Shown piece by piece: positions 1 to 9,600 of a DNA stretch of 64,000 bases. The DNA comes from Roseiarcus sp963813555 (lineage in GTDB: Bacteria > Pseudomonadota > Alphaproteobacteria > Rhizobiales > Beijerinckiaceae). Position numbers and translations under genes: made by a program. The stretch's first letter is position 1. Every line of letters begins with the position of its first letter. The notes under the pieces are model-generated. The model did no database searches. It saw only the letters and a program-made list of their open reading frames with translations, and was not told the origin of the DNA. The DNA is taken from positions 248,001-312,000 of the forward strand of contig CAWEZX010000006.1 in assembly GCA_963813555.1 (NCBI GenBank), written 5' to 3'.

Positions 1-181
1 TCCGCCTTCTCCTTTTCTCCTCGCGAGGTCGCCGCCAGGCGCGAGTTCGATCTGAGCGCGACAAACGGCGTGGGCCATTCCGATATTGGGGAACAGGATA
101 CTATCCATTCTGTTCTCGCGCAAGGAATTGTCGAGATTGTTTGATTTCTGTTCACTCTGTTTTCATGCCCTGAGCCGCCGC
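1..181. other. Left-edge stretch, possible end of a truncated gene
   Basis: The first frame of the plus strand is open from the window edge to a TGA at 142-144, which would give about 47 residues of C-terminus. On the minus strand an ATG at 78 opens a frame running off the edge, but without a convincing ribosome binding site. Neither peptide resembles a family I recognise, so the gene content here cannot be decided. Confidence 0.2.
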
Positions 182-904
182 TCACTGGGTCAATTCGAAC
201 CGAGCGGTGACGGTCACGGTCAGTTTGTCCTCGCCCGCTTCGATTGGCGTTGGGGCTGGGCCCCCAGCGGCGAATGCGCGGGAAAAGGCGACGGGCGCTT
301 GGCGGCCAGCCTCCTCCGTGAGCACCATGAGCCGGCCAATTCTGGCGCCTCCCGCGCTGGCGTAGATCTCGGCCTTTCGCCTGGCGTCGGCGACCGCCAG
401 CGGGCGCGCCTTGTCGAGCAGCGCGTTCATATTGTTGTGGCCAAAGCCGATGCCGTAAATTGTGTTGGCGCCGGCTGCCGCCGCCTTGTCGAGCAACACG
501 CCGAGCCGCGGGATGTCGCGAATGGTGACCGTCACGTTGTTGTTCACGCTATAGCCGTCAATTGTCGGAGGGTTCGTTTCCCCGCGCGCCGGCTGCGAGA
601 ACATCGGGGAAATCGACACTTCCGAGGTCTGGATGTCGGGGGTAAGGACGCCTTCCGCCTTGATGAGCGAAACGAGCGCATTGGCCGCTTTGGCGTTGGC
701 CGCCATCGCCTCGCCCGCGGTGTTTCCCGTGGTTATGACCCCGAGCGTTGCGCGGGCGAAGTCGGGCGCCGCGCTGACGCTGCCTTCGCCGCTGACCTCG
801 ACCCAGCGGTCGTTACTGATGTCGAGCAGCCGCTCGAGCGCCGACGCGGGCGACACAATGGCGAGCGTCATCGAGAATGCGATCAAAGCCAGCCCTAGCC
901 GCAC
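182..904 (-). CDS. SIMPL-domain (DUF541) exported protein
   Basis: About 240 residues. The start is taken as GTG at 904 because GGAGGA lies a few bases upstream; a TTG at 937 would add 11 residues. A hydrophobic signal peptide ending near SPASALE is followed by a SIMPL/DUF541 domain, recognisable from VSGEGSVSAAPDFARATLGV near the mature N-terminus, the SEVSISPMF segment, and the C-terminal VTVTARFEL strand. SIMPL proteins are periplasmic or outer-membrane associated, oligomeric and of poorly defined function (the E. coli relative YggE is linked to oxidative stress). The next minus-strand gene starts 559 bases away and reads in the same direction. Confidence 0.85.
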   Translation of the reverse strand: MRLGLALIAFSMTLAIVSPASALERLLDISNDRWVEVSGEGSVSAAPDFARATLGVITTGNTAGEAMAANAKAANALVSLIKAEGVLTPDIQTSEVSISPMFSQPARGETNPPTIDGYSVNNNVTVTIRDIPRLGVLLDKAAAAGANTIYGIGFGHNNMNALLDKARPLAVADARRKAEIYASAGGARIGRLMVLTEEAGRQAPVAFSRAFAAGGPAPTPIEAGEDKLTVTVTARFELTQ

Positions 905-959
905 TGTTTCCTCCGCTCCTTGGCGCGCTTGCCGCAAACCAGCGCGCGCTCGACGCCGC

Positions 960-1463
960 TCAGGTCTGCGATTTCGGGTTCGAGCGATAGCGGAAATCGC
1001 AATGGCTTGCGCCGCTCATGATCGTCTGGGTGCGGGTCAGCGTGATGCGCGGATCGTAGCCCTCACAGAAGGCGCCGTCGCGATTACACGATAGGATGTC
1101 GCCGATCTCGGCGAGGCCCATGGCGCGATAGGTTTCCGCGTAGCGGCATCGCTTGACGTTGAAGTCGAGCACGCCGGGCGCATCGTCGATGACCTCGATT
1201 GTCAACGCGTCGTCCTTCGTCCACAGAGGCAGGATCGCCTTGAAGCTTTCGAGGTCAGCTCCGCCGTCTGTGCGCGAGGCCATTTCGGCGCCTGCGTCGA
1301 TCGCCGCGCGGCGGATGGCGTGGCGCAGGATGTCACGCGCCATCTCTTCGCCGATTCTCCCGCGCATCTCGGCATAGATGGGCGCGATGATCGCCGCCTC
1401 GATCTTTCGGCGCGCGAGAATGCCGAGGTCGGCGTCGGCGCCTTTCTTCGCGGGGTCGTTCAT
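960..1463 (-). CDS. L-2-amino-thiazoline-4-carboxylate hydrolase family protein
   Basis: 167 residues from the ATG at 1463 (protein start MNDPAKKGADAD); a longer open frame to 1622 has no family-like sequence and was not used. The body (ILARRKIEAAIIAPIY near the start, then RDILRHAIRRAAIDAGAEMA, and a C-terminal CRYAETYRAMGLAEIGDILSC segment) is typical of the ATC hydrolase-like family, small proteins with conserved cysteines near the C-terminus. The namesake makes L-cysteine from thiazoline compounds, but most members have no tested activity. It lies 55 bases upstream of the SIMPL gene on the same strand. Confidence 0.75.
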   Translation of the reverse strand: MNDPAKKGADADLGILARRKIEAAIIAPIYAEMRGRIGEEMARDILRHAIRRAAIDAGAEMASRTDGGADLESFKAILPLWTKDDALTIEVIDDAPGVLDFNVKRCRYAETYRAMGLAEIGDILSCNRDGAFCEGYDPRITLTRTQTIMSGASHCDFRYRSNPKSQT

Positions 1464-1614
1464 AGGCGAAGCCTGCGCCCGGCGCGCGGCGACTGTCAAA
1501 TTCTGGCCGTCGCCCATTGCCGCTTGACAGGCGCCGGTGGAGGCGACGAGTTTGCCTGTTGCCCACAGGCGGCGGACCCGTTCGCACAAGCGCGCGCCAA
1601 GGGAGGAGAGCCCC

Positions 1615-2013
1615 ATGCCCATCGCTCGGATGGATCATTTCACCATCCTCACGACGAACGCCGAAAAGACGGTCGCCTTCTATAACGACATGCTCGGGTT
1701 CACGTCCGGGCCGCGCCCGGCGTTCTCGTTCCCCGGCGCCTGGCTCTACAATGACGGCAAGGCGGTGCTGCATGTCGTCGAACGACCGTCCATTCCGGAA
1801 GGCGGCGGCGTGCTTGACCACATCGCCTTTTTTGGAACCGACCCGTCGGCCTATGTGGCCAAGCTCAAGGAGCGCGGGATCAAATACGACTTGAGGCGAT
1901 TGCCTCAGAACGGTCATGCGGGCGGCCTCTGGCAATTGTTTTTCTTCGACCCGAGCGGCGCGCGGGTCGAGATCGACTTTGCGGCGACGGAGAGCGCGGA
2001 GCCTCAAGTTTGA
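1615..2013 (+). CDS. VOC family (glyoxalase/dioxygenase fold) protein
   Basis: 132 residues. The start is the ATG at 1615, preceded by a purine-rich GGGAGGAGAG at 1601-1610; an in-frame ATG at 1537 lacks that support. The protein starts MPIARMDHFTILT, with a central VLDHIAFF and a terminal ARVEIDF. These are the His, His and Glu positions that bind metal in vicinal-oxygen-chelate proteins. One domain of this size forms half of the usual active-site barrel, so it probably dimerises. The substrate is not predictable. The stop overlaps the start of the downstream amidase, so the two are probably translated together. Confidence 0.85.
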   Translation: MPIARMDHFTILTTNAEKTVAFYNDMLGFTSGPRPAFSFPGAWLYNDGKAVLHVVERPSIPEGGGVLDHIAFFGTDPSAYVAKLKERGIKYDLRRLPQNGHAGGLWQLFFFDPSGARVEIDFAATESAEPQV

Positions 2014-3557
2014 GCGAACTCGATTTCGACCGCCGAACCGTTCTTGGATTGTCGACGCGCGCCATGGCTGGCGCCGCGGTAGCTTCTGTCCCGCAGGAAA
2101 CTTCGGCGGCCTTTCGTCCGTCCGGCATCGTCATGATGGACGGCGCAGCCCTCGCGAGCGCCATCCGCTCGCGCCAAGCTTCATGCGTCGAGGTTATGAC
2201 GGCCTATCTCGATCACATCGAGAAGATCAATCCCAAGGTGAACGCCATTGTGGCCCTTCAGGACCGCGCCGGATTATTGGCGCAGGCGAGTGAGCGGGAC
2301 GCGCAGCTTTCACGCGGTGAATCGATGGGACCGCTGCATGGCTTTCCCCAGGCGGTGAAGGATCTGCAGCCCGTTAAAGGTATTCGGACTACGCAAGGTT
2401 CCCCAATCTTCAAAGATTTCGTTCCGACCGCCGACAGTCTTGTGGTCGAGAGGCTGCGCCGGGCGGGGGCGATCATCATCGGCAAGACCAATACTCCCGA
2501 GTTTGGTCTTGGCTCGCATACCTACAACCCGGTCTACGGCGCAACGCGCAATGCCTACGACCAGTCGCGTTCAGCTGGCGGCAGCAGCGGTGGGGCGGCG
2601 GTCGCTCTCGCCCTGCGGATGCTCCCCGTCGCGGACGGCAGCGATTATGGCGGCAGCCTGCGAAACCCGGCCGGTTGGAACAACGTGTTCGGCTTTCGAA
2701 CCAGCATCGGCAGGGTGCCGGTCGATGGGCGCGACGTTTGGCTGTCGTCGATGGGCGTGGTCGGGCCAATGGCAAGAAGCACGACCGATCTCGCAATGCT
2801 GCTTTCGGTGCAGGCTGGCTATGACGCGCGTGCGCCGTTGTCCATGGACGGCGATGGCAGCCTTTTCCAGGGACGCCTGGAGAAGGACCTCAAAGGGAAG
2901 CGGATCGCATGGGCGGGCGACTTCAACGGCTATGCGCCTTATGAGCCTGGAGTTCTGGACGTTTGCAAGACTGGACTCAAAGCGTTCGAATCAATCGGCT
3001 GTGTCGTCGAGGAGGGTTCGCCCGACTATCCTCCGGACGCGGTGTGGCGCGCATTCACCCGAATTCGCGCTTGGCAGGCTGGGGGCGCCTTGCTGGCGCA
3101 CTACAATGATCCTTCGAGGCGAGCGCTTCTGAAGCCTGAGGCGATCTTCGAAGTCGAAAGCGGGCTGACGCTATCGGCACACGACATCACAGCGGCGTCG
3201 GACGTCCGCACCGAATGGTACGAGGCGCTGCGCCGGTTTTTCGAGCGCTACGATTTCCTCATCGTTCCAACCGCGCAGTTGTTTCCTTTCGATGTCGCGG
3301 CCCATTGGCCGCAGGAGATCGCCGGCCGAAAAATGCAGACCTATCACGAATGGATCAGTGCCGTGTGCCTCATCAGCATGTCAGGCTGCCCAGCTCTCGC
3401 CGTGCCGGCCGGATTTGGAAGCCAGGGGCTGCCAATTGGCATGCAAATCATCGCTCCGAACCATCGCGAGGTCTCTTGTTTGCAGTTGGCCTATGCCTAC
3501 GAACTCGCGACTGACTGGACCAGCCAGCGCCTGCCGCCGCTGCTCGGCCAGAGGTGA
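2010..3557 (+). CDS. Amidase signature family hydrolase, exported type
   Basis: 515 residues. It starts at a TTG whose last two bases overlap the stop of the preceding VOC gene (TTGA), implying translational coupling. The amidase Ser-cisSer-Lys triad is visible as Lys117 (AVKD), Ser192 (SAGGSSGGAA) and Ser216 (GGSLRNPA), with the same 75- and 24-residue spacings as in known amidases. The N-terminus has DRRTVLGLS followed by alanine-rich sequence, like a weak twin-arginine signal, so the enzyme may act in the periplasm. It should hydrolyse an amide to acid plus ammonia or amine; the substrate is unknown. The pairing with a VOC protein suggests a small catabolic or detoxifying unit. Confidence 0.88.
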   Translation: MSELDFDRRTVLGLSTRAMAGAAVASVPQETSAAFRPSGIVMMDGAALASAIRSRQASCVEVMTAYLDHIEKINPKVNAIVALQDRAGLLAQASERDAQLSRGESMGPLHGFPQAVKDLQPVKGIRTTQGSPIFKDFVPTADSLVVERLRRAGAIIIGKTNTPEFGLGSHTYNPVYGATRNAYDQSRSAGGSSGGAAVALALRMLPVADGSDYGGSLRNPAGWNNVFGFRTSIGRVPVDGRDVWLSSMGVVGPMARSTTDLAMLLSVQAGYDARAPLSMDGDGSLFQGRLEKDLKGKRIAWAGDFNGYAPYEPGVLDVCKTGLKAFESIGCVVEEGSPDYPPDAVWRAFTRIRAWQAGGALLAHYNDPSRRALLKPEAIFEVESGLTLSAHDITAASDVRTEWYEALRRFFERYDFLIVPTAQLFPFDVAAHWPQEIAGRKMQTYHEWISAVCLISMSGCPALAVPAGFGSQGLPIGMQIIAPNHREVSCLQLAYAYELATDWTSQRLPPLLGQR

Positions 3558-3782
3558 TAAAGCCTTTGCCTCCTTTAGGTCTAACGTGTCGACGCCTTAA
3601 ATGAACCGGTCGTCGGCGGCCGCGAAGGGCCCGTAAGCCTCCGGGCGCCAAGCGCGCTCTTTCAAGAGAAATTGCGGCTTAAGGCCTGATCTGATGCGGC
3701 AGAAAGGCCCATGGCGCGCCTCTCGCGCTTGCCATTGAGCCCGACCTGCCGCTAAGAGCCGCGGGCAGAAGCGGGACACCCT

Positions 3783-4640
3783 TTGCGCAACAACGCCATC
3801 GTTCAGGTCGGCCAGGGGCCGTTGGCGGTCCGATTCGGCCCACGGCTGCCGCTGGCGCTCATTGCCGGGCCTTGCCAGATCGAAAGCCGCGAGCACGCTC
3901 TCGAGATGGCCGCGGCGCTCAAGGAGATTGCGGCCCGGCGCGGCATCGGCCTTGTCTTCAAGTCGTCTTTCGACAAGGCCAATCGGACCTCGGGGTCCGC
4001 CAAGCGCGGGGTGGGCCTTAAGGCGGCGCTGCCGATCTTCGCCGAGATCCGGGAGACGCTAGGCCTTGCCGTGATCACCGATGTGCACGAGAGCGCTCAA
4101 TGCGGGCCGGTCGCGCAAGCCGTCGACGCGTTGCAGATCCCGGCCTTCCTGTGCCGCCAGACCGATCTCCTGATCGCGGCCGCTGAGACCGGGCGGCCGG
4201 TCAACGTCAAGAAGGGGCAGTTTCTCGCGCCTTGGGACATGAAGAATGTCGTCGCCAAGCTCGACGAGGCCGGCTTGGCCGACATCCTGGTGACTGAGAG
4301 GGGCGCCAGCTTCGGTTACAATACGCTCGTTTCCGACATGCGCGCGCTGCCGATCCTGGCGCGCGAGACCGGAGCGCCTGTCATCTTCGACGCCACCCAT
4401 TCGGTGCAGCAGCCCGGCGGGCAGGGCGCGTCCTCGGGCGGGGAGCGGGCATTCGTCAGGGTGCTGGCGCGGGCGGCGGCAGCGGTCGGGGTGGCGGGCA
4501 TGTTTATCGAGACCCATCAGGATCCCGACCACGCGCCATCCGACGGCCCCAACATGGTGCCATTGAAGGATTTCGAGGCGCTAATCGCTGAATTGCAGGA
4601 TTTCGACTGGCTCGCCAAGCGCAGCGCCGAGAGTCCTTGA
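3783..4640 (+). CDS. kdsA: 3-deoxy-8-phosphooctulonate (KDO-8-P) synthase
   Basis: 285 residues, the usual size. It condenses phosphoenolpyruvate with D-arabinose 5-phosphate to give KDO-8-phosphate, precursor of the inner-core sugar of lipopolysaccharide, in the cytoplasm. Family landmarks are LIAGPCQIES near the N-terminus, FKSSFDKANRTS, VNVKKGQF, and DATHSVQQPGGQG. The start is a TTG at 3783, as no ATG or GTG with family-like sequence lies nearby. The TTG is weakly supported by GCGGGA upstream, so the first residues are uncertain. Confidence 0.93.
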   Translation: MRNNAIVQVGQGPLAVRFGPRLPLALIAGPCQIESREHALEMAAALKEIAARRGIGLVFKSSFDKANRTSGSAKRGVGLKAALPIFAEIRETLGLAVITDVHESAQCGPVAQAVDALQIPAFLCRQTDLLIAAAETGRPVNVKKGQFLAPWDMKNVVAKLDEAGLADILVTERGASFGYNTLVSDMRALPILARETGAPVIFDATHSVQQPGGQGASSGGERAFVRVLARAAAAVGVAGMFIETHQDPDHAPSDGPNMVPLKDFEALIAELQDFDWLAKRSAESP

Positions 4641-4707
4641 CTGGGCTTGTCACACGACGGTCGCGTGAACATTATATCTCAGCCGACCGGCCGCGAAGAC
4701 GGGTCGT

Positions 4708-5610
4708 ATGGACAAATATCTCTTCAGCTACGCAACCGCGAGCGATCCGCCGATCAAGCGCGGTCTGATAAGGCTGGTCGAGAAAGCCACCGGCCAGCCC
4801 AAGCTAAAGCGGATGTATGTGCATAACCAACGCTTCCCGCGCCTCGGCGAGACGTTCTGGCAGGCCGCGGTGCGCGCGCTCGAACTCGACGTCCGCTACG
4901 ACGAGCATGCGCTGGGCTCGGCGCCCAAGACCGGCCCCGTCGTCTTCGTCGCCAATCATCCTTATGGCGTGCTCGACGGCATCGTGATGGCCTGGCTCGT
5001 GAGCAAGGTCCGAAGCGATTTCGTCATTCTCACCCACATCGTGCTCACGCGCGCCCCGGAGGCCGCGGGTTTCATCCTTCCGGTCGATTTCTCAGGCGCC
5101 GAGGAAGCCGAACGGACCAATCTCGCCTCGCGCGCAGCGGCGCGCGCCCAGCTCGCGCGCGGCGGCGCGGTGGTGGTGTTCCCAGCTGGCGCCATTTCGA
5201 CGACGCCCGACAAGCTCGGCCTCAAACCCGCTGTCGACGGGCGCTGGCAGCCGTTCGTGTCACAGCTCATCCACCGCTCTAAAGCGACGGTCGTGCCAAT
5301 CTGGTTCGGGGGCCAGAACAGCCGTCTGTTCCAGATCGCGAGCCATGTGAGCCTCACGCTTCGGCTCTCGCTCATTTTCCACGAGGTCAAGACGCGCATC
5401 GGCGCCAGCCTCCCGGTGGCGATCGGAGCCCCGATCTCGTTCGCATCACTCGCCGCCATCCGCGACCGGCAAGCGCTGGCGGACGACTTGCGCGCGCGCG
5501 TCTATGCATTGGCGAGACTCGCTCCGCCAACCATCGAAAAGCCGCGCCGCGCGATCGGCAAGCTTCTGCGGCCGAAGCTGCCTATGCCGCGAGCGGACCG
5601 GGCCGCTTAG
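4708..5610 (+). CDS. PlsC-like lysophospholipid acyltransferase
   Basis: 300 residues from the ATG at 4708. The 1-acylglycerol-phosphate acyltransferase signature appears as NHPYGVLDG at residues 83-91, with His84 and Asp90 as the likely catalytic pair. A VVFPAGAIST segment about 80 residues later matches the acceptor-binding FPEG-type block. The His-Asp spacing is one residue longer than the textbook HX4D. Such enzymes transfer acyl chains from acyl-ACP or acyl-CoA to a lysolipid at the inner membrane; here the acceptor could be lysophosphatidate or an ornithine-lipid precursor. It converges on queF, with only 23 bases between the stops. Confidence 0.8.
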   Translation: MDKYLFSYATASDPPIKRGLIRLVEKATGQPKLKRMYVHNQRFPRLGETFWQAAVRALELDVRYDEHALGSAPKTGPVVFVANHPYGVLDGIVMAWLVSKVRSDFVILTHIVLTRAPEAAGFILPVDFSGAEEAERTNLASRAAARAQLARGGAVVVFPAGAISTTPDKLGLKPAVDGRWQPFVSQLIHRSKATVVPIWFGGQNSRLFQIASHVSLTLRLSLIFHEVKTRIGASLPVAIGAPISFASLAAIRDRQALADDLRARVYALARLAPPTIEKPRRAIGKLLRPKLPMPRADRAA

Positions 5611-5633
5611 CGCGACGGACTGTCGCCGCGCTC

Positions 5634-6095
5634 TCACCCGCGGCCGCGATAGGGAGCAACGCCCTGATCGGGAAGCCACACGCCCTTTGGCGGCTTGCCG
5701 GTCTGCCAAAACACGTCGATCGGCATGCCGCCGCGTGGGAACCAATACCCGCCGATCCTGAACCAGCGCGGCTTGAGCAAGACGACGAGGTCCTTGCCGA
5801 TGCGCACGGTGCAATCCTCATGGAACGCCCCGTGATTACGGAAGCTCATGAGGTAGAGCTTCAGCGATTTCAATTCGACGATCCATTTGTCTGGCGCATA
5901 GTCTATGACGAGATGGGCGAAATCCGGCTGCCCGGTCCCCGGGCAGATCGAGGTGAACTCCGGCGCGGTGAAACGGACCATATAATCCGCATCGGCCTGC
6001 GGATTGGGGACGCGGTCGAGCGTCTTCGCGTCGGGCGCTTTGGGAATACGCGATGGCTGGCCCAGATGGGCGAATGCGGGCTGCGGTTTTCTCAT
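5634..6095 (-). CDS. queF: NADPH-dependent 7-cyano-7-deazaguanine reductase (preQ1 synthase)
   Basis: 153 residues from the ATG at 6095, preceded by GAGG; an open frame continuing to 6236 is not needed. QueF reduces the nitrile preQ0 to preQ1 in queuosine tRNA-modification biosynthesis. Signature parts are FTSICPGTGQPDFAHL, with nucleophile Cys51 and proton-donor Asp58, and the QueF motif ELKSLKLYLMSFRNHGAFHE, with NADPH/substrate-binding Glu74. This is the short unimodular form, common in alphaproteobacteria. Confidence 0.95.
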   Translation of the reverse strand: MRKPQPAFAHLGQPSRIPKAPDAKTLDRVPNPQADADYMVRFTAPEFTSICPGTGQPDFAHLVIDYAPDKWIVELKSLKLYLMSFRNHGAFHEDCTVRIGKDLVVLLKPRWFRIGGYWFPRGGMPIDVFWQTGKPPKGVWLPDQGVAPYRGRG

Positions 6096-6253
6096 AGCCT
6101 CGTTTGGACCCAGAGCGCGGCTCACGAAAAAGTGGGAACTGGCCTTTTCGCGAAGAAAGCGCGGGAAATCAAAGAAAACATAGAACCTCGGCGATTCGAT
6201 CGAATCGCCGGCCGCTCTACCCGCTTGCATCAGCAAGGCTGGGGCGCTGAAAT

Positions 6254-6487
6254 CTACTTCAGTTGCCCCGCGCTGAATTGGGACGACACATAGCCGCTGA
6301 GCCTCACGCAGACGCCGTTCGCCGCCAGGACGCCAGGAGAGCCGGCGATATTACACGTCTTGGCTCGTTCGGCCTGCTTTGGCTTGTTGGTTTGCCCGCG
6401 CTGCGAGGGCAGTTCCGCCGCTTGCCCGGCGGTCGCGCCGAGAAGAGCGGCGGCAAGGGCGAACGCGGCCCGTCGTCGAATGATCAT
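6254..6487 (-). CDS. Small exported protein with a porin-like N-terminal segment
   Basis: 77 residues from the ATG at 6487, which has AGGAAGG a few bases upstream; an in-frame start at 6517 is less well supported. A signal peptide (RRRAAFALAAALLGATAGQAAE) is followed by a linker and KTCNIAGSPGVLAANGVCVR, then LSGYVSSQF. Spacing of the two cysteines and the 'C..xSGYV' ending match the first strand of the Rhizobiales porin family (Porin_2), where a C-C pair precedes the first barrel strand, but the gene stops there. It may be a stand-alone small periplasmic protein or the remnant of a porin. It lies 158 bases from queF on the same strand. Confidence 0.7.
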   Translation of the reverse strand: MIIRRRAAFALAAALLGATAGQAAELPSQRGQTNKPKQAERAKTCNIAGSPGVLAANGVCVRLSGYVSSQFSAGQLK

Positions 6488-6665
6488 GACCTTCCTACCA
6501 GTCGCTGCGCGCGACACTGTGGCCCAATTGTAGCCGCGCCAGAGCGCATAGACGCCATATTGGGCGGCTATGGGGCGGCCCGCAAGCGCGGCAGGCGAGC
6601 TTGCGACTCATTGAGCAATCCGCGAGGAAGCTGCGGGGCGCGGATAGGGGAGTGCGATAGTAAGC

Positions 6666-9600
6666 ATGGAGATGACTTCTCCTTACGCACGCCCTTTTGT
6701 GCGTCGCCCGGCCGGGGTTTCGTGGCTCGGCGGCGCGGCGCTGCTTGCGCTCGCCTTCTATTTCGCGGTCGCGCTGCGCCAACCGATCCTCGCGGCGCTC
6801 GCCGGCGCTGGCGGACTGGCGCTCCTGCGCTGGGCGCGAGCCGAGCGCCCATACTCTTTGGCGCTGATCGCGATTGACGGCGCGGCGTTCGCGATCTTCG
6901 CCTCCGAACGCAACGATTCGCTCGGCTTCTGGCAACTGCCAGGACCGTGGGCGGATGTCTTTCGCTTCGACCCGCCCGGGGCTGCGATCGCGCTGATCAT
7001 CTACGCCGGCGGTTCGATCCTGGCGTTGATCGGCGGCTTTCGCGGACTGAGGCTCATCGAGGCTGTGAGCCTGATCGCGGTGCCGTTTCTTTTCAACCTG
7101 CTGCTGGCTGTCGGCGCCGACTGGCACATGGCCGAACTCGCCGCTGCGGTGACTGGCCACGCCAGTCTGACCTTTCCGGCGAAGGTCGCGATCGGACGCG
7201 CCCTGACGCTGTGGTTCATCGGCGAGGCGATGCTGGTTCTGATCAACCTGGTTAGCGTCAACCGGCTGCCGAGGTCGGCGCGAACGCATGCGCTGTTTGC
7301 GCTAAGCGGCGCCGTCGCTGCTGCAACTCCCCTGTTCGCGAACGCCGCTCAATGGGTCGTCCAGCCGTTGCTGGCGATCGTCTTCTCAAGCGCATGCGCA
7401 GCGCTCGCCCAGGCGGGCTTGTGGGCGATCGTCTATCTCCTGACCGGCATTGCTCTCGATTGGCTCGCCGGCCGCCCGCCGCGCTTCGAAACGGCCTGGG
7501 AGCATTGGCGGACCGGCTTCGTGAAGGGCGCGATTTACGGCGCGCTGTTCATGGGTCTCATTCTCGTCGCCGCGTTGATCCTGCGCGCGCCCGGCGCGGC
7601 GTCGATTCTCGACAGCGCCGCGCTATTGGTCGGCGCGCTCGGCGGCGCGCTCCTCTTTCCGCTTGGGCAGACGATCGTCGGCAGCGCCGATGGAACGGCG
7701 CCCTTCTTCGGCCGGCTCCAGGCTGCTTATCGTGATCCGCGCGGGCCTGCGCGCGGGATTGTCGCCGGGCTTGGCCTCGCGCTCGCCTACCGCGCCGATC
7801 TCGCTGCTTACGATGGCGGTGCGCGCTTTCTCGCCATGGCTGCGATCGGCGCGCTCTGTTATGGCGGCGTCGATCTCGCCTTCGACGCTTGGAGCGTGAT
7901 CCGCGGCGAGCAGAGGAAGCTGCAGAGCTGGCGGCTCTACGCGCTGGGCGTTTTGCTTGGCGGCTTGGTCGCTGGCGCGCTCGGCTGGTATTTCGACACG
8001 CCGCAAGTGCATGTCGTGATCGACAAGTTCTGGGCCTATGCCGACGTCAATTATCGACTGGATGGCCGCAAGCTCGGCGACTTCACCACCTATCCGATCT
8101 TCAATAAATATGGGTCGATCAATCTCGGCGAGGTCGCGGGCGGGGTCAGGCTGTTCTGGACCGAGTTGGTCGCCGGCGTCATCAACTGGTCGCTCGCCGC
8201 TCCGCTCTTCTCCATCAACTATGTCCTGCTCGACGCCGCGCTGCGGAGAAGCTTGCGTCCGATCAAGACGCTTTTGAGCCCTGCAGGCGTCGAAGGCCTG
8301 GTCGAGCAGGGGGTGCGCGTGTTGCGCTGGGGCTTGTGGATGGCCCCAGTCATCAATTCGTTCCTGCGTCAGTCGCCGGATCCGACCTGGTACAACCAGG
8401 ACGGAGCGATTCGCACGGGCGTCGCCATTGGCGCGAACGCCACTCAGAGCCCGGCGGATTTCCGCCGATTCAGCCTGGCGATGTTCACGGGCCTGCTCGC
8501 CTATGACTGGCTCAGAATCCTGATCTGGTTCGACCATATGGGGCTCAGGGTGGCCACTCTGGTGAATTTGTCGTTTCTCGGCGGCGACCGGGCCGATGAA
8601 GCGGCGGCGCGATTTGTCGGCCACCATGGCCGCACCCGCGCCATTCCGGACGGCATCCGCCGCTTTGGCACCTGGGCGCCGTTGCTCATTCCGTTTTACA
8701 TCCCGCGTGGGCCGGAGTGGGACAAGGCTTGGACAGGGGCGGAGACCCTCGCCCGTGGCGGCGCGCCAATGCCCGATGCGGTCAGGACGCTGGCCTTCGC
8801 CTACGCCGCTTCAGGCGCCGCGATCGCCGCAGCCTCCATCGCAGCATTTCTCAAAGAGCGCGCCAAGGTCGGCCCCGCGGGACCATGGCTCGATGGCGCT
8901 CCGCTTGAACTCGCGCGACGGCCAGATCGCTACGCCTTCAACAATGGCGCGGTGGGGCTCGAGATTCTGCGCGACGGCAGAGGCGCGGCTTTCGTTATGG
9001 GCGCGGAGCGGGGCGGCTTCGCAATCGACCTTTTTCGCCGGCCGCTCGACCCCCTGCAAGCGCGCGGCCAGTTCTTCTATGTGAACGAGGAGGGCGAGGC
9101 GCCCTGGTCGATCGGCTTCGAACCGGCCCGGCGCGCTGGCGATTACCGCATCGAGGAGACAGGCTTCAATCGCCTCGCGATCGTCCATACGCTGAACGGG
9201 ATCGAGGCGCGCATGGAGATCGCGCCCGATTCCGAGGGCGCGATTTTGAGCTGGCGCATTCGGCTGGAAAACAAGTCACCCCGGCCACGACGGCTGTGGC
9301 TCACGAGTTTTTGCGAGATCGCCGGCCACGAGACCGGCGCTTATGCGAAAGATCTCGATTTTGCCGGCATGCATGTCGAGACCATCTTCGTGCGTCCCCT
9401 CAACGCCATCCTCGCGCGCAACCGTCTGTTGCGTTCGGCGCGGGCCGATCGCGGCGAAACGTCGTTCTTTGCCGTCAAGCCGGGTTCGGGTACGGAACTC
9501 GTCGGCTACGAGGATTCGCGCATCCGGTTTATCGGCGAAGGATCACTGACAAAGCCGGCCGGATGCGAGCGGTGGCGCTGGCGCAAGCTCGACGACGAAG

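Noticed and set aside
6096..6253. Possible preQ1 riboswitch before queF
   Set aside because: No conserved preQ1 aptamer features (short pseudoknot with A-rich tail) could be found.
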